This document shows, in pieces, positions 14,325-21,631 of a stretch of DNA of 23,813 bases. The first letter of the stretch is position 1. The number at the start of each line of letters is the position of its first letter. The notes under the pieces were generated by a model, which was not told where the DNA came from, did no database searches, and worked only from the letters and a program-made list of their open reading frames with translations. Both the position numbers and the translations under genes were made by a program. Source of the stretch: a virus; IMG/VR virus record IMGVR_UViG_3300037489_000160, positions 1-23,813 of that record; one strand, 5' to 3'.

Positions 14325-14956
14325 GGCTCTACTCTAATCTTGAAAGTGGCTGTATACTGAAGAGTCCCACTAACACGAGCAATTGAAGGCGTGTCCTGTA
14401 ATTCGCAAGCGAAAGGCGCGACAGGCGCCGCAATAGTCCCATAAGGGTCGAGCGAAAATGACTCATTGGCTTTAACTGAACTGAAAAATTGAAGCCAGAA
14501 AGGGAGTTCTGCTTGGGTAATATAATCAGTGACAATTGTCCAAAAGTCTTCTTCTTTATTTAATATAACTTCACGCGCGCCACCTAATGAAGTTGACTCG
14601 TTTTTATCATCCTGAAAAGACATGTCGAGTTGATGCGCAGCAGTTTCTAATGAAACCGTTTGTCCCAAGCCGTTATAATAACCAACTATGCTTATAGACG
14701 GCCCAGCAGATTCATCCGTTATAACAGTCACCACTTCGATTTTCGAAGCGGATGAATCTGCTGATAATTGATGCCAACCTGAATTCGCTGTTGACCCAGT
14801 GACTTCAACCCATTGCCCTGATAATAATCCTGATAAATCCGTTGTGGTTGAATTTATAGAACTATCAGAATTGGCAAATGAAATATCAGTTTTTGTTAAT
14901 TCTGAAAACCCAGTTGGATTAATTCTTCTTTTTACGTCATAAGTAATCGCAGTCAT
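14321..14956 (-). CDS. Distal tail / minor tail protein, 211 residues
   Basis: The gene lies between the tape measure and the tail-tip protein with ATGA overlaps on both sides, the usual site of a distal tail (minor tail) protein. The sequence is beta-rich and Ser/Thr-rich, with SGQWVEVTGSTANSGWHQLS, then DFWTIVTDYITQAELPFWLQ and a closing GTLQYTATFKIRVEP. The C-terminal half reads like the minor tail domains that contact the tape measure end. There is no signal peptide and no cysteine except one near residue 188. Function rests mainly on position. Confidence 0.6.
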   Translation of the reverse strand: MTAITYDVKRRINPTGFSELTKTDISFANSDSSINSTTTDLSGLLSGQWVEVTGSTANSGWHQLSADSSASKIEVVTVITDESAGPSISIVGYYNGLGQTVSLETAAHQLDMSFQDDKNESTSLGGAREVILNKEEDFWTIVTDYITQAELPFWLQFFSSVKANESFSLDPYGTIAAPVAPFACELQDTPSIARVSGTLQYTATFKIRVEP

Positions 14957-16722
14957 GATGTAAGCTCCAATCCTTGCCGGCTATCTGCGCTAAATAAAAT
15001 CCTGTCCCCACGTTCAATAGCTTCCTGTAATTGATCAAACACTTGATTAACTAACCCAACAGAAACTGTATCTTCACTACTACCAGTTAAATTAATAGTT
15101 GTTGTTCCTCCGGGAGCTTGTGCTGTTCCTGTTACTGTTGCTGCGGCATTCGTTGGTGCTACTGGTGGGGCTCCTCCGTTAAATGCGCTGCCAGTCGCTA
15201 CACCACCGCCCCCAACAGAGACACTACCACCCCCTCCAAATTGAGCCTTACGAATATTATCAATTTGAACTTTAGTAGCAACAGCAGCCGAAGCAGCAAA
15301 CGCCGCACCGAGAATTGGCCCCCCAATCTTAGCGCCGGCTGCATAGGAACTTGTGATTGCCTCGAAACCTTTTACCAGAGCATTAGCAATCGAAAACTTC
15401 TTACCAATTTCAAATTCCTTCTTAGACGAGGAAGACATCAGCTGTGCCAAATTCCCCGTGAGGCTTTTAGCTATATTGAATTTGGCTGCTGATAATGCCT
15501 GTTCCTGTTTGAGCAATTCTTTTTTTGATTGCGCCTGTAATTCAAGTGCACTAAGTTCCGCATCCAATGCAACTTGGTCATCATCTCCAAATCTGTTTGC
15601 CTCTTTTGCGGCTGCTATTGCTTCAGAAGTTAATTGAATTTCAGCTTGCGCCTCTTTCAATGATTCTTTTAATGCATCTGAAGGAGGCGGAGCGCTCAAC
15701 AAAGCTTGCAACGCATCTGAAGTTTCCATCAATTTAAAAGTAGATACTTCAGCCCATAATTGCAAATCTTCCGAGGGCTTCATATCAAAGCCAGGAATTT
15801 TATTTACAAAGAAACTAAAGGAACGATCAAGCGCAGCAACTTCATTAATAATCGCGGCAAGAACAGCCGTCGCACCTAGCTTTAATGTCTCCCAAGCTAT
15901 TTCAAAATATTGCATAGTGTCAACAGCAACACCAATAATATTAATAACCGTTTCAAATCCCGAACTAATGCTGTCTCGAAAGCCGTTGGCTTCAACAGCA
16001 GACTCAACGAACCGGTCAGAAATTAATTTTATAAATGGGGCAACTGAAATTGCTAATGTGTTGCCAACACCTTTCATAACAGCTTTGGCTTTCGTGAAAG
16101 CATCATTAGATTGCTCAATAGAAGCGGCATCGACTCGACTAATAGCAATGCCCAATTTCTCTGCTTCTTCTTTTGCTTCGCGCAATCCTTCGCTACCAAG
16201 CGCCAAAGTGTTAATCAATTTGGTTCCACGTCCGCCAAATATATCATAGGCAATTGCAGTTTTTAAAGTTTGATTTTCAACTTTATTTAAGGCGTCAGCA
16301 ATAGTCGCAAATTGTTCATCCGGAGATAGTTCCATCAACCTTTCTGTCGAAAGATTTAATGTTTCAAAATGTTGGGCATAGGTTTCCAATCCTCGATTCG
16401 CATCAAAGATGGCCTTCTGTTGTTTTACAAGGGACTTATTTAATGTTTCCTGTTGAACGCCTGTAAGTTCTGCTGCGTGTTGTAATCCCGCAAGAGCTTC
16501 CGTTGTAATGCCGAGTTGATCTGCGGTCTTTGCTAATGCGTCTGCGGATTTTAAAGAGGATGCTGTAAGCGCACCAAAGCCTCCCACTCCGGCCAATGCC
16601 AACACGGCAGTCTTGGTACCAAAAAGTGATTTGCGCATTTTCCCCAACGAGGATCTAACCGCAGCAAATGCCTTTTTGGTTTTGTTCTTGGCTCTTATAT
16701 TTACAGTTGTGTCAACAGCCAT
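14953..16722 (-). CDS. Tail tape measure protein
   Basis: This 589-residue protein sets tail length. The basic N-terminus (NIRAKNKTKKAFAAVRSSLG) is followed by a Gly/Ala hydrophobic stretch (about 38-54) and a region typical of tape measures (LAKTADQLGITTEALAGLQH, LNKSLVKQQKAI). Two hydrophobic segments lie near 255-300 and 440-485 (ATAVLAAIINEVAAL, GGPILGAAFAASAAVA), which may reach the host membrane during DNA entry. A Gly-rich linker (FGGGGSVSVGGGGVATGSAF) precedes the C-terminus. At the usual 0.15 nm per residue it predicts a tail of about 90 nm. It starts 1 base after the stop of the GT frameshift product and ends in an ATGA overlap. Confidence 0.9.
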   Translation of the reverse strand: MAVDTTVNIRAKNKTKKAFAAVRSSLGKMRKSLFGTKTAVLALAGVGGFGALTASSLKSADALAKTADQLGITTEALAGLQHAAELTGVQQETLNKSLVKQQKAIFDANRGLETYAQHFETLNLSTERLMELSPDEQFATIADALNKVENQTLKTAIAYDIFGGRGTKLINTLALGSEGLREAKEEAEKLGIAISRVDAASIEQSNDAFTKAKAVMKGVGNTLAISVAPFIKLISDRFVESAVEANGFRDSISSGFETVINIIGVAVDTMQYFEIAWETLKLGATAVLAAIINEVAALDRSFSFFVNKIPGFDMKPSEDLQLWAEVSTFKLMETSDALQALLSAPPPSDALKESLKEAQAEIQLTSEAIAAAKEANRFGDDDQVALDAELSALELQAQSKKELLKQEQALSAAKFNIAKSLTGNLAQLMSSSSKKEFEIGKKFSIANALVKGFEAITSSYAAGAKIGGPILGAAFAASAAVATKVQIDNIRKAQFGGGGSVSVGGGGVATGSAFNGGAPPVAPTNAAATVTGTAQAPGGTTTINLTGSSEDTVSVGLVNQVFDQLQEAIERGDRILFSADSRQGLELTS

Positions 16723-16723
16723 T

Positions 16724-17364
16724 TCACAATCCTCGACGTTTTAAAAAGATCATTGCTTCCAAATAGAAATTTGGTTGATCAAGCAATCCACCTCCCTTAA
16801 GCAACACTCCCTGTTCATATTGCCTATACCAATCTATCAAAGTCCAACTATCGTCCGTCACCATTGGCAATAAGCATATGTTGGATACAATCAGCTCCTT
16901 GATCTCCCATTTCGGATAAGGTGCTGGATTGCCTTCATTACAATACTTATGTTTACATTTATCGCAATTGAATTGCCCTTTGTCATCCTTTAAAATTTCA
17001 ATTGCGATTATTAGTTTTTTTCTTCCTCCTCCGTAGCAGAACTGCGATTGACAATCTCAGCTGCTAAATCGCTAAGAATTTCCATTGGCAGATGGCGTAG
17101 ATTGAACTTGGTAAATTTAAGTGGCTTTCCATTAGCATCAGAAATATTCTCCCAACCTACAACACCCTCGTGAATTGCAGCTTTCAATCCAATCCCAGTA
17201 AGCTTTAATTCACCATTGCGATCTTGATCTGTCTCCGCAAAAACAGCCATATGAGTTTCCCCAACCAAAGGCCTCAATTTGAATTTTGCTGGCTTGTCTT
17301 CATCCTTCTGAGAATCTGGAAGATACCAAGATGAAATTACTTTTGTATCAATTGTTAATGCCAT
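16724..17364 (-). CDS. Tail assembly chaperone GT (-1 frameshift product)
   Basis: The full 213-residue product consists of the 117-residue G protein plus 96 residues read after a -1 shift at 17020-17014. The extension runs from 17014 to the TGA at 16726-16724, one base before the tape measure ATG, with no stop codon. It has no ATG until its second half, so it can hardly be translated any other way. The T part contains a Cys cluster (FNCDKCKHKYC) and then a helical region (WTLIDWYRQYEQG, LLDQPNFYLEAMIFLKRRG) like the T domain of other siphophages. As in lambda, GT would hold the tape measure and recruit tail tube subunits, with G in excess. The signal is visible in the sequence; use and frequency are inferred. 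Confidence 0.85.
16961..17020 (-). promoter_or_regulatory. -1 programmed ribosomal frameshift signal
   Basis: On the minus strand the heptamer A AAA AAC (17020-17014), in the right phase and directly before the G stop codon, is followed after 5 bases by a perfect 12-bp stem: ATCGCAATTGAA (17008-16997) and TTCAATTGCGAT (16972-16961), loop 24 bases. Heptamer, spacing and stem are all in the classic arrangement. A loop this long could also hold a pseudoknot. Confidence 0.85.
17011..17364 (-). CDS. Tail assembly chaperone G
   Basis: This 117-residue protein lies between the tail tube and tape measure genes, where siphophages keep the G chaperone. It starts MALTIDTKVISSWYLPDSQ and has a mixed body (FKLRPLVGETHMAVFAE) and an acidic end (SSATEEEEKN) coded by the slippery run. 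Termination at TAA (17013-17011) gives G; a -1 shift gives GT. The ribosome site GAGGGG stands before the ATG. It acts in the cytoplasm during tail assembly and is not part of the virion. Sequence similarity to lambda G is not visible by eye, so identity rests on position and the frameshift signal. Confidence 0.85.
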   Translation of the reverse strand: MALTIDTKVISSWYLPDSQKDEDKPAKFKLRPLVGETHMAVFAETDQDRNGELKLTGIGLKAAIHEGVVGWENISDANGKPLKFTKFNLRHLPMEILSDLAAEIVNRSSATEEEEKN

Positions 17365-17382
17365 TGTGTTCCCCTCGCTTTG

Positions 17383-18309
17383 TTACGTGAATAAAAATTG
17401 GACCTCATCATCTGTAGTCGATTCAGCCATGCCGCAAGTTATATCAAGCGTTCTTATTGCGTCTCGATCTCCCGGTGCTATGTCCCGATAATAAATGACG
17501 GGTTGCGATATTTCATAAATATTCCCAGCAGTAGCACCAATCGAGCCAGTCGTCATAGCAAACTTAGTTCCCGCGCGGAAATCAGCATCAAACGGCTGAG
17601 TAGCGACCAACTGATGCTCCGGGTCGAACGAGCCGGCAACATCCCGGCCCGTAATGCGAACTTCACCATATCCATCAGCAGCATTAGGACTTGGAGCCAA
17701 CGCAAGCGCATTCGCCATATCGAAAGTGAGCGTAGCAATCACCGCCGCATACCCGCCTAAATCGAAAGCAGCACCGATAAAGGGAGTTGGAACAGTAGAA
17801 TCATACGTAGCAGCCGGCAAAGCCACATCTGTAACAACGGAGACATGCCCTGTCATTGTAAAACTTAGCTTCCCTACTTCCCCTACAGGTAGATTGACGC
17901 TGACGTTTCCTCGAGCCCCTGTAAGCTTCATCAGGGTCCCATCTTGATAATAATAAATGGTTGCTGATTTGATGGCGGTCGAGGCTGGATCGTAAGCGAC
18001 AGAGACGCCTGGGTCAATCGTTTCAGCAAATCCAGAAGCCTCCAATAGGTCCCCGAACTCAGGAGCAGTTCCCGCGACTCCGGAGCCCTTAATCTCAACA
18101 TCAAAAGTAATAGTTCGTAGCATCCCCCCATAAACATGTGGCAACTTACCCAACGAGGCTCTTACAGCGGGACGTTCATTCATCCGTAACCCTTCGTTGG
18201 CCCAATTAAGATTCTCAACCAGAACAGCATTGGTGGCTGGAACCGGAACAGGATCTGTATTGTAGGTCACTTCCTCTATGGCGAGGATGACTTCACGATT
18301 CGTGATCAT
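17383..18309 (-). CDS. Major tail tube protein
   Basis: The 308-residue beta-rich protein is the likely tail tube subunit. It starts MITNREVILAIEEVTYNTDP, a typical opening of this family (reference to the strain-specific phrase 'AIEEVTYNTDPVP'), with TITFDVEIKGSG, GNVSVNLPVGEVGKLSFTMTG and a Gly/Ala-rich second half (FIGAAFDLGGYAAVIATLTF). Its size is larger than the lambda tube protein, with a probable extra Ig-like domain. It lies two genes after the tail terminator (only a 46-codon gene lies between) and before the chaperone G, the normal order. The start has a strong ribosome site (GGAGG, 8 bases upstream), inside the small gene before it. No sheath gene is present, which argues for a siphovirus. 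Confidence 0.85.
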   Translation of the reverse strand: MITNREVILAIEEVTYNTDPVPVPATNAVLVENLNWANEGLRMNERPAVRASLGKLPHVYGGMLRTITFDVEIKGSGVAGTAPEFGDLLEASGFAETIDPGVSVAYDPASTAIKSATIYYYQDGTLMKLTGARGNVSVNLPVGEVGKLSFTMTGHVSVVTDVALPAATYDSTVPTPFIGAAFDLGGYAAVIATLTFDMANALALAPSPNAADGYGEVRITGRDVAGSFDPEHQLVATQPFDADFRAGTKFAMTTGSIGATAGNIYEISQPVIYYRDIAPGDRDAIRTLDITCGMAESTTDDEVQFLFT

Positions 18310-18433
18310 CTTTCTTTCCTCCGCTTTCTTTCAATTTGCCTTTGGTAGCATCTTTCTTTTCCGAGGAGGAAGATGACCCCTCTTGAGCGCCACCGCTTCT
18401 TGGTTTGACTTCTTTACGTTTTCGATCAGTCAT
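18293..18433 (-). CDS. Tiny Lys/Ser-rich hypothetical protein, 46 residues
   Basis: A 46-codon frame starts at the ATG at 18433, which overlaps the tail terminator stop as ATGA and has AGAGGTGA just upstream. It ends at 18293, overlapping the tail tube start by 17 bases. The product (MTDRKRKEVKPRSGGAQEGS, a run of serines, then EKKDATKGKLKESGGKKDDH) is highly charged and probably disordered. No hydrophobic core is seen. It fills the gap between two tail genes exactly, which is the main argument that it is translated. Function unknown; a small assembly factor or a leader that couples translation of the tail tube are possible. Confidence 0.7.
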   Translation of the reverse strand: MTDRKRKEVKPRSGGAQEGSSSSSEKKDATKGKLKESGGKKDDHES

Positions 18434-18861
18434 GTCAAATCACCTCTTGCTGTTCTATACTTAACAACATAATTGAGTCGTTGTATCGCGATAGGTTGCG
18501 CACCATCCGGGCTCAAGGTCGGTTCACTCGCGGAAATTGCATCCAAATCAATAACAATAGTCGGCAGCCCAAGTGTGTAATCAGCGAAAAGCGCTGCGTG
18601 AACTTCGCCTCTTATAGTATTTAATAATTCGTCAACTTGAGAAGTCGTCTTCACCCTCGATTCAACAACAACTTCCAATACCCAATCATAAAAACTATTG
18701 CTGATCATCTCTTCAACAATGTCTGCCCCCATAAAAATTGCCAATCCAGGCAACTCAACTGAAGACGAATCATAAACTTGTGCCCGCACTACATTACTCC
18801 CAGTTGTAGTTAAGCCTGTAAGCGTAGTCACTACAGCGTCCATGATTTGTTCAGTTCTCAT
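18430..18861 (-). CDS. Tail terminator protein
   Basis: This 143-residue protein resembles tail terminators (gpU-like) by its position and its order of elements: an N-terminal helix (MRTEQIMDAVVTTLTGL), strands around LPGLAIFMGADIVEE, then YDWVLEVVVESRV and TTSQVDELLNTIRGEVHAAL, and a last strand ending RLNYVVKYRTARGD. It would cap the tail tube and end its growth. The start shares one base with the head-tail joining stop codon (TAATG overlap), and its own stop overlaps the next gene by ATGA. The family match is by pattern, not by strong motif. Confidence 0.75.
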   Translation of the reverse strand: MRTEQIMDAVVTTLTGLTTTGSNVVRAQVYDSSSVELPGLAIFMGADIVEEMISNSFYDWVLEVVVESRVKTTSQVDELLNTIRGEVHAALFADYTLGLPTIVIDLDAISASEPTLSPDGAQPIAIQRLNYVVKYRTARGDLT

Positions 18862-19136
18862 TATGGCTCCTCGAGTATAAGTAGAATTAATCCGGTGCCG
18901 TCTGGTTGATGCCCAACCACTGTATAATCTATAGCATTAATGGTAATGGTACTACCATGTGCTACAGAAGGAACATCAGCAACAGGGCAAAGAAAAGTCG
19001 GCCTTGTTGATTCAACACCATTTACTGCTACAAATAAATCTTCAAAAATGCCAATGACAGAGGCAGCAAGATACGTCGCTGTTGTAGCGTGCTCATCAGC
19101 ATTAAAGAATGCTGAAAAATCTTCTGTCATTGGCAT
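18861..19136 (-). CDS. Head-tail joining protein (gpFII-like)
   Basis: The 91-residue protein fits the small head-tail joining family (lambda gpFII type). It starts with DFSAFFNADEHATTATY, has the middle VPSVAHGSTITINAIDYTVV, and ends DGTGLILLILEEP; the strand pattern and the GSTITINAIDYTV segment match the family's LTIGEENFWV-like core. Position between the capsid cement gene and the tail terminator supports this. The ATG at 19136 has AAGGAAA upstream; it lies 11 bases after the cement gene stop. It would sit at the neck and connect the finished head to the tail. Confidence 0.75.
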   Translation of the reverse strand: MPMTEDFSAFFNADEHATTATYLAASVIGIFEDLFVAVNGVESTRPTFLCPVADVPSVAHGSTITINAIDYTVVGHQPDGTGLILLILEEP

Positions 19137-19147
19137 AATACTTTTCC

Positions 19148-19510
19148 TTAAGTAAGCGTATTTACACCGACGTTGATCTTGACCAGAATGGTGTCGCTAG
19201 TTGTCGCGCCTTTCGTTTCCATCGCAACACAACCAAGGGTCAGATCGCCTGACGCTGGAGTAGCAGCATCGTCATCAATTTCACTAACAGATGAATCATA
19301 AGTCACCGTCTCACCAACGCCAATAACAGCAGCATCAACTTTAGGTAATGCGTAAACACCCTCAAGTTCCAGGACGATAGTTTCACCGGAAGCAGCAGCA
19401 GCGGTTTTTGCGATACCTAATAGAGTACCGACTTGAATCATGTCGCCGGCAGCAACCGCGCCCGAAGTTACGTAATTGAGTGTTTGGCCTGGGCCTGAAT
19501 AAGTTTTCAT
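19148..19510 (-). CDS. DUF2190 capsid cement / decoration protein
   Basis: This 120-residue protein matches the DUF2190 family, small beta-rich proteins that decorate or reinforce phage capsids. The pattern is TLNYVTSGAVAAGDMIQVGTL, then IAKTAAAASGETIVLELEGVYALPK and a closing GDLTLGCVAMETKG and ILVKINV. It lies directly after the capsid gene, separated by a hairpin at 19539-19563, the usual place of a decoration gene. The start at 19510 follows AAGAGGAAATATT. One cysteine is present. Role in stabilising the expanded head is by family knowledge. Confidence 0.8.
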   Translation of the reverse strand: MKTYSGPGQTLNYVTSGAVAAGDMIQVGTLLGIAKTAAAASGETIVLELEGVYALPKVDAAVIGVGETVTYDSSVSEIDDDAATPASGDLTLGCVAMETKGATTSDTILVKINVGVNTLT

Positions 19511-19538
19511 AATATTTCCTCTTAGTTAAAAATGACCA

Positions 19539-19563
19539 AAGGAGGTGATAAAATCACCTCCTT
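19539..19563 (-). promoter_or_regulatory. Hairpin with Shine-Dalgarno and anti-Shine-Dalgarno arms
   Basis: AAGGAGGTGA (19539-19548) and TCACCTCCTT (19554-19563) are perfect 10-base inverted repeats with loop of 5 bases, in the gap between the capsid and cement genes. On the minus strand a T-rich run (TGGTCATTTTTAAC) begins only after some bases, so it is a poor terminator and might attenuate or process the late mRNA. The right arm on either strand equals the 3' tail of 16S rRNA. Confidence 0.6.
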
Positions 19564-19569
19564 CAATTA

Positions 19570-20907
19570 TTAGCTATTGCCTTTAACACCACCACGCCAT
19601 TCCATAGCAGCAGTGCCATAGTCCAGGCGAACTTTCCACATGATACCATCAATCGTGAAACCCAGTTGCGATTCCAAGTATGGAGTATCAACACCATCCA
19701 AGAAAGCAACCTCAATCACAGGAGCCTCATTTGGATTCGCAATCATATACCACTCGGTTGCACCCAGGCGAGGTTCAGTAATTAATTCTGCAATATTACG
19801 AATTGGATTTGGTTTCTTGCTGTTTGCTTGGCTTGGGTCCGTTTCAGAAGCAATCAAAACATTCAACGTATCTTCCTGTTCAACACCCGCCAGGATATAA
19901 GCAGGCTGAATATTCAGGAAGTCATTTTCATCCACATCTTTCTGTTTCCGCATTAGGGTCCGAGCAGCACCCAAACTTGTAGCAGAAGGAACGGCACCTG
20001 TTGGAAGATTAGCATGATCATTTAAATCAAACAAAGCGATTCCATCATTCATAAGTGGATTACTTTGCAACAGGGCATAGGCATCAGCACCAACAGTACG
20101 ATTAGCAGCGCGTCCCATGAAGCGGAGAATCCGAATGAATCCACCCAAGTCATCATTAATCATTGCCTGACGAGTAAAGGAGATGGCCTTGCCTTTGGTG
20201 GCTGCCTGAATGGTCTCTTTATCTTCACCGAATGAACCAAAGCTATACTCACCACCCTCCGGAATCAAATCAAGTGAATTAAAGGAGCCCAGTTGAATAC
20301 GGTCGTTGACTTTGAAATCAGACACCTCGCCCTTAGCACACCAAGAACTCCAAGTCTCAGGGAAAGTGCCATAAGCCGCACGCAATTCTTTGTTGGCAGT
20401 ATTGTCCAGCAGATAAGGGAAATCGCTGGAGCTATGAGTAAACGCAGCAGCAACAATTTCCATTTTCGTTTTGCCTCGAATACTTACCCCACCCTTCATC
20501 AGACAGGCCTTACCAATTTCCATCAAGGTCGCGCCGCGATATTCATTTTGAGCATCGTGGGTTTTGCTTCCAATCCGCATTTGAAGTGCATCAACTATCT
20601 GATTACGGAATTTTTCACGAGCATCAGCAAGCAACTCAATCCGAGTGTCATCAGTACTCGCCGTAGAACTTTTGCCGATAGCATCAAGCAGCATCTTCCG
20701 AGAATCCTCAATATTGAATTTCTCATCCAGGCACTTATCCATCAGAACACGATGCTCATCGCCATGAAGATTAAACACCGCACGAATCTCCTTACGGCGA
20801 GCATCATCAGCAGCTTCAGCTTTTGCTACAGCCTCATCTGACTTGGCCTTAATCTCATCTGCCTTGGCTTTTTCGGCAGCAGCTATTTCTTCTGGTGTCG
20901 GTTTCAT
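19570..20907 (-). CDS. Nested capsid product from an internal start (inferred)
   Basis: Within the protease-capsid gene, an in-frame ATG at 20907 is preceded by AGAGG (20920-20916) at the ideal 8-base spacing. Translation from there would give a 445-residue protein starting MKPTPEEIAAAEKAKADEIK, that is, an N-terminal helical (delta-domain) segment and the whole capsid fold, without the protease. The helical segment would act as scaffold and be cut off by the protease. This is an inference from the start signal; the longer fusion is also open and in frame. The nested arrangement recalls lambda C/Nu3. Confidence 0.5.
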   Translation of the reverse strand: MKPTPEEIAAAEKAKADEIKAKSDEAVAKAEAADDARRKEIRAVFNLHGDEHRVLMDKCLDEKFNIEDSRKMLLDAIGKSSTASTDDTRIELLADAREKFRNQIVDALQMRIGSKTHDAQNEYRGATLMEIGKACLMKGGVSIRGKTKMEIVAAAFTHSSSDFPYLLDNTANKELRAAYGTFPETWSSWCAKGEVSDFKVNDRIQLGSFNSLDLIPEGGEYSFGSFGEDKETIQAATKGKAISFTRQAMINDDLGGFIRILRFMGRAANRTVGADAYALLQSNPLMNDGIALFDLNDHANLPTGAVPSATSLGAARTLMRKQKDVDENDFLNIQPAYILAGVEQEDTLNVLIASETDPSQANSKKPNPIRNIAELITEPRLGATEWYMIANPNEAPVIEVAFLDGVDTPYLESQLGFTIDGIMWKVRLDYGTAAMEWRGGVKGNS

Positions 20908-21621
20908 ATCATTTTCCTCTTCATTGATTTTGCCAGCTGCTGCCGACAAATTATTCACAGACCCATTATCTGAGTCAGCACCTTTTAGATTAGCAGGGTC
21001 AAGTATACTACGAGACTCCACTTTTCCAAAATCTTTCGGAATGTTCTTGAAATCATATTTGCTCAAATCAAAGTGGGCAGCGATTTCAACCGCATCCGTA
21101 ATTTCATCAATAAATCCAAGCTCCAAAGCTTCATCAGAATCCATAACAGTTTCTTCATCCATCATCACTGATATAGTTTCTCTATCGAGCCCAGACTTTT
21201 CAGAATAAACTGTAATTACACGTTCCTTCAACTTGTCCATTATCTCTGCTGTCTTTCGAAGATCGCTCGATTCCCCCATACCAACGCCAAGTGGATTATG
21301 AATCAATATTAATCCATTAGCAGCCATCAATCGACGGTCACCAGATTGCGCAACGAGGGAAGCCATTGACCATGCTATGCTTTCAACGTCCGTGATTATT
21401 TCAGCAGGATGTTTTTTGAGAATGTTATAGATCGCATTTCCTTCAGTCATCGACCCGCCAGGGGAATTAATCCGGACTGTGATTTGTTTAACATCACCAA
21501 GGGCTTTAACATCCTTCGCAAAATCTTTGGATGTAATTCCCCAGATACCGATTTCATCATAAATCATAATTTCAGCAGACTGAGTTGCCTTATTATGAAT
21601 CATCTTGTACCAATTTTTCAT
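19570..21621 (-). CDS. Fused ClpP-like prohead protease and major capsid protein
   Basis: The 683-residue protein joins a head maturation protease to the capsid subunit. Residues of about 10-185 are ClpP-like (S14 family): NSPGGSM at 52-58, the nucleophile Ser85 in AWSMAS, and His108 in LILIHNP. The third member is probably an acidic residue of MDEETVMDSDEALELGFIDEI. After a linker (to about 235) comes an Ala/Lys/Glu-rich coiled coil (EEIAAAEKAKADEIKAKSDE) and a helical stretch, then the capsid domain (about 330-683), of HK97-like type by size and position. The ATG at 21621 is chosen because AGGAGA lies 6 bases upstream. Upstream ATGs at 21627 and 21645 are too close to it or lie in the previous gene. 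The protease would cut the capsid's N-terminal arm during head maturation. Confidence 0.9.
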   Translation of the reverse strand: MKNWYKMIHNKATQSAEIMIYDEIGIWGITSKDFAKDVKALGDVKQITVRINSPGGSMTEGNAIYNILKKHPAEIITDVESIAWSMASLVAQSGDRRLMAANGLILIHNPLGVGMGESSDLRKTAEIMDKLKERVITVYSEKSGLDRETISVMMDEETVMDSDEALELGFIDEITDAVEIAAHFDLSKYDFKNIPKDFGKVESRSILDPANLKGADSDNGSVNNLSAAAGKINEEENDMKPTPEEIAAAEKAKADEIKAKSDEAVAKAEAADDARRKEIRAVFNLHGDEHRVLMDKCLDEKFNIEDSRKMLLDAIGKSSTASTDDTRIELLADAREKFRNQIVDALQMRIGSKTHDAQNEYRGATLMEIGKACLMKGGVSIRGKTKMEIVAAAFTHSSSDFPYLLDNTANKELRAAYGTFPETWSSWCAKGEVSDFKVNDRIQLGSFNSLDLIPEGGEYSFGSFGEDKETIQAATKGKAISFTRQAMINDDLGGFIRILRFMGRAANRTVGADAYALLQSNPLMNDGIALFDLNDHANLPTGAVPSATSLGAARTLMRKQKDVDENDFLNIQPAYILAGVEQEDTLNVLIASETDPSQANSKKPNPIRNIAELITEPRLGATEWYMIANPNEAPVIEVAFLDGVDTPYLESQLGFTIDGIMWKVRLDYGTAAMEWRGGVKGNS

Positions 21622-21631
21622 GTCCATTCTC

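Noticed and set aside
16724-17013. Sequencing error or pseudogene instead of programmed frameshift
   Set aside because: The slippery heptamer is in exact phase, with spacer and perfect stem behind it, and gene order matches G/GT of siphophages. A chance error would not bring these together.
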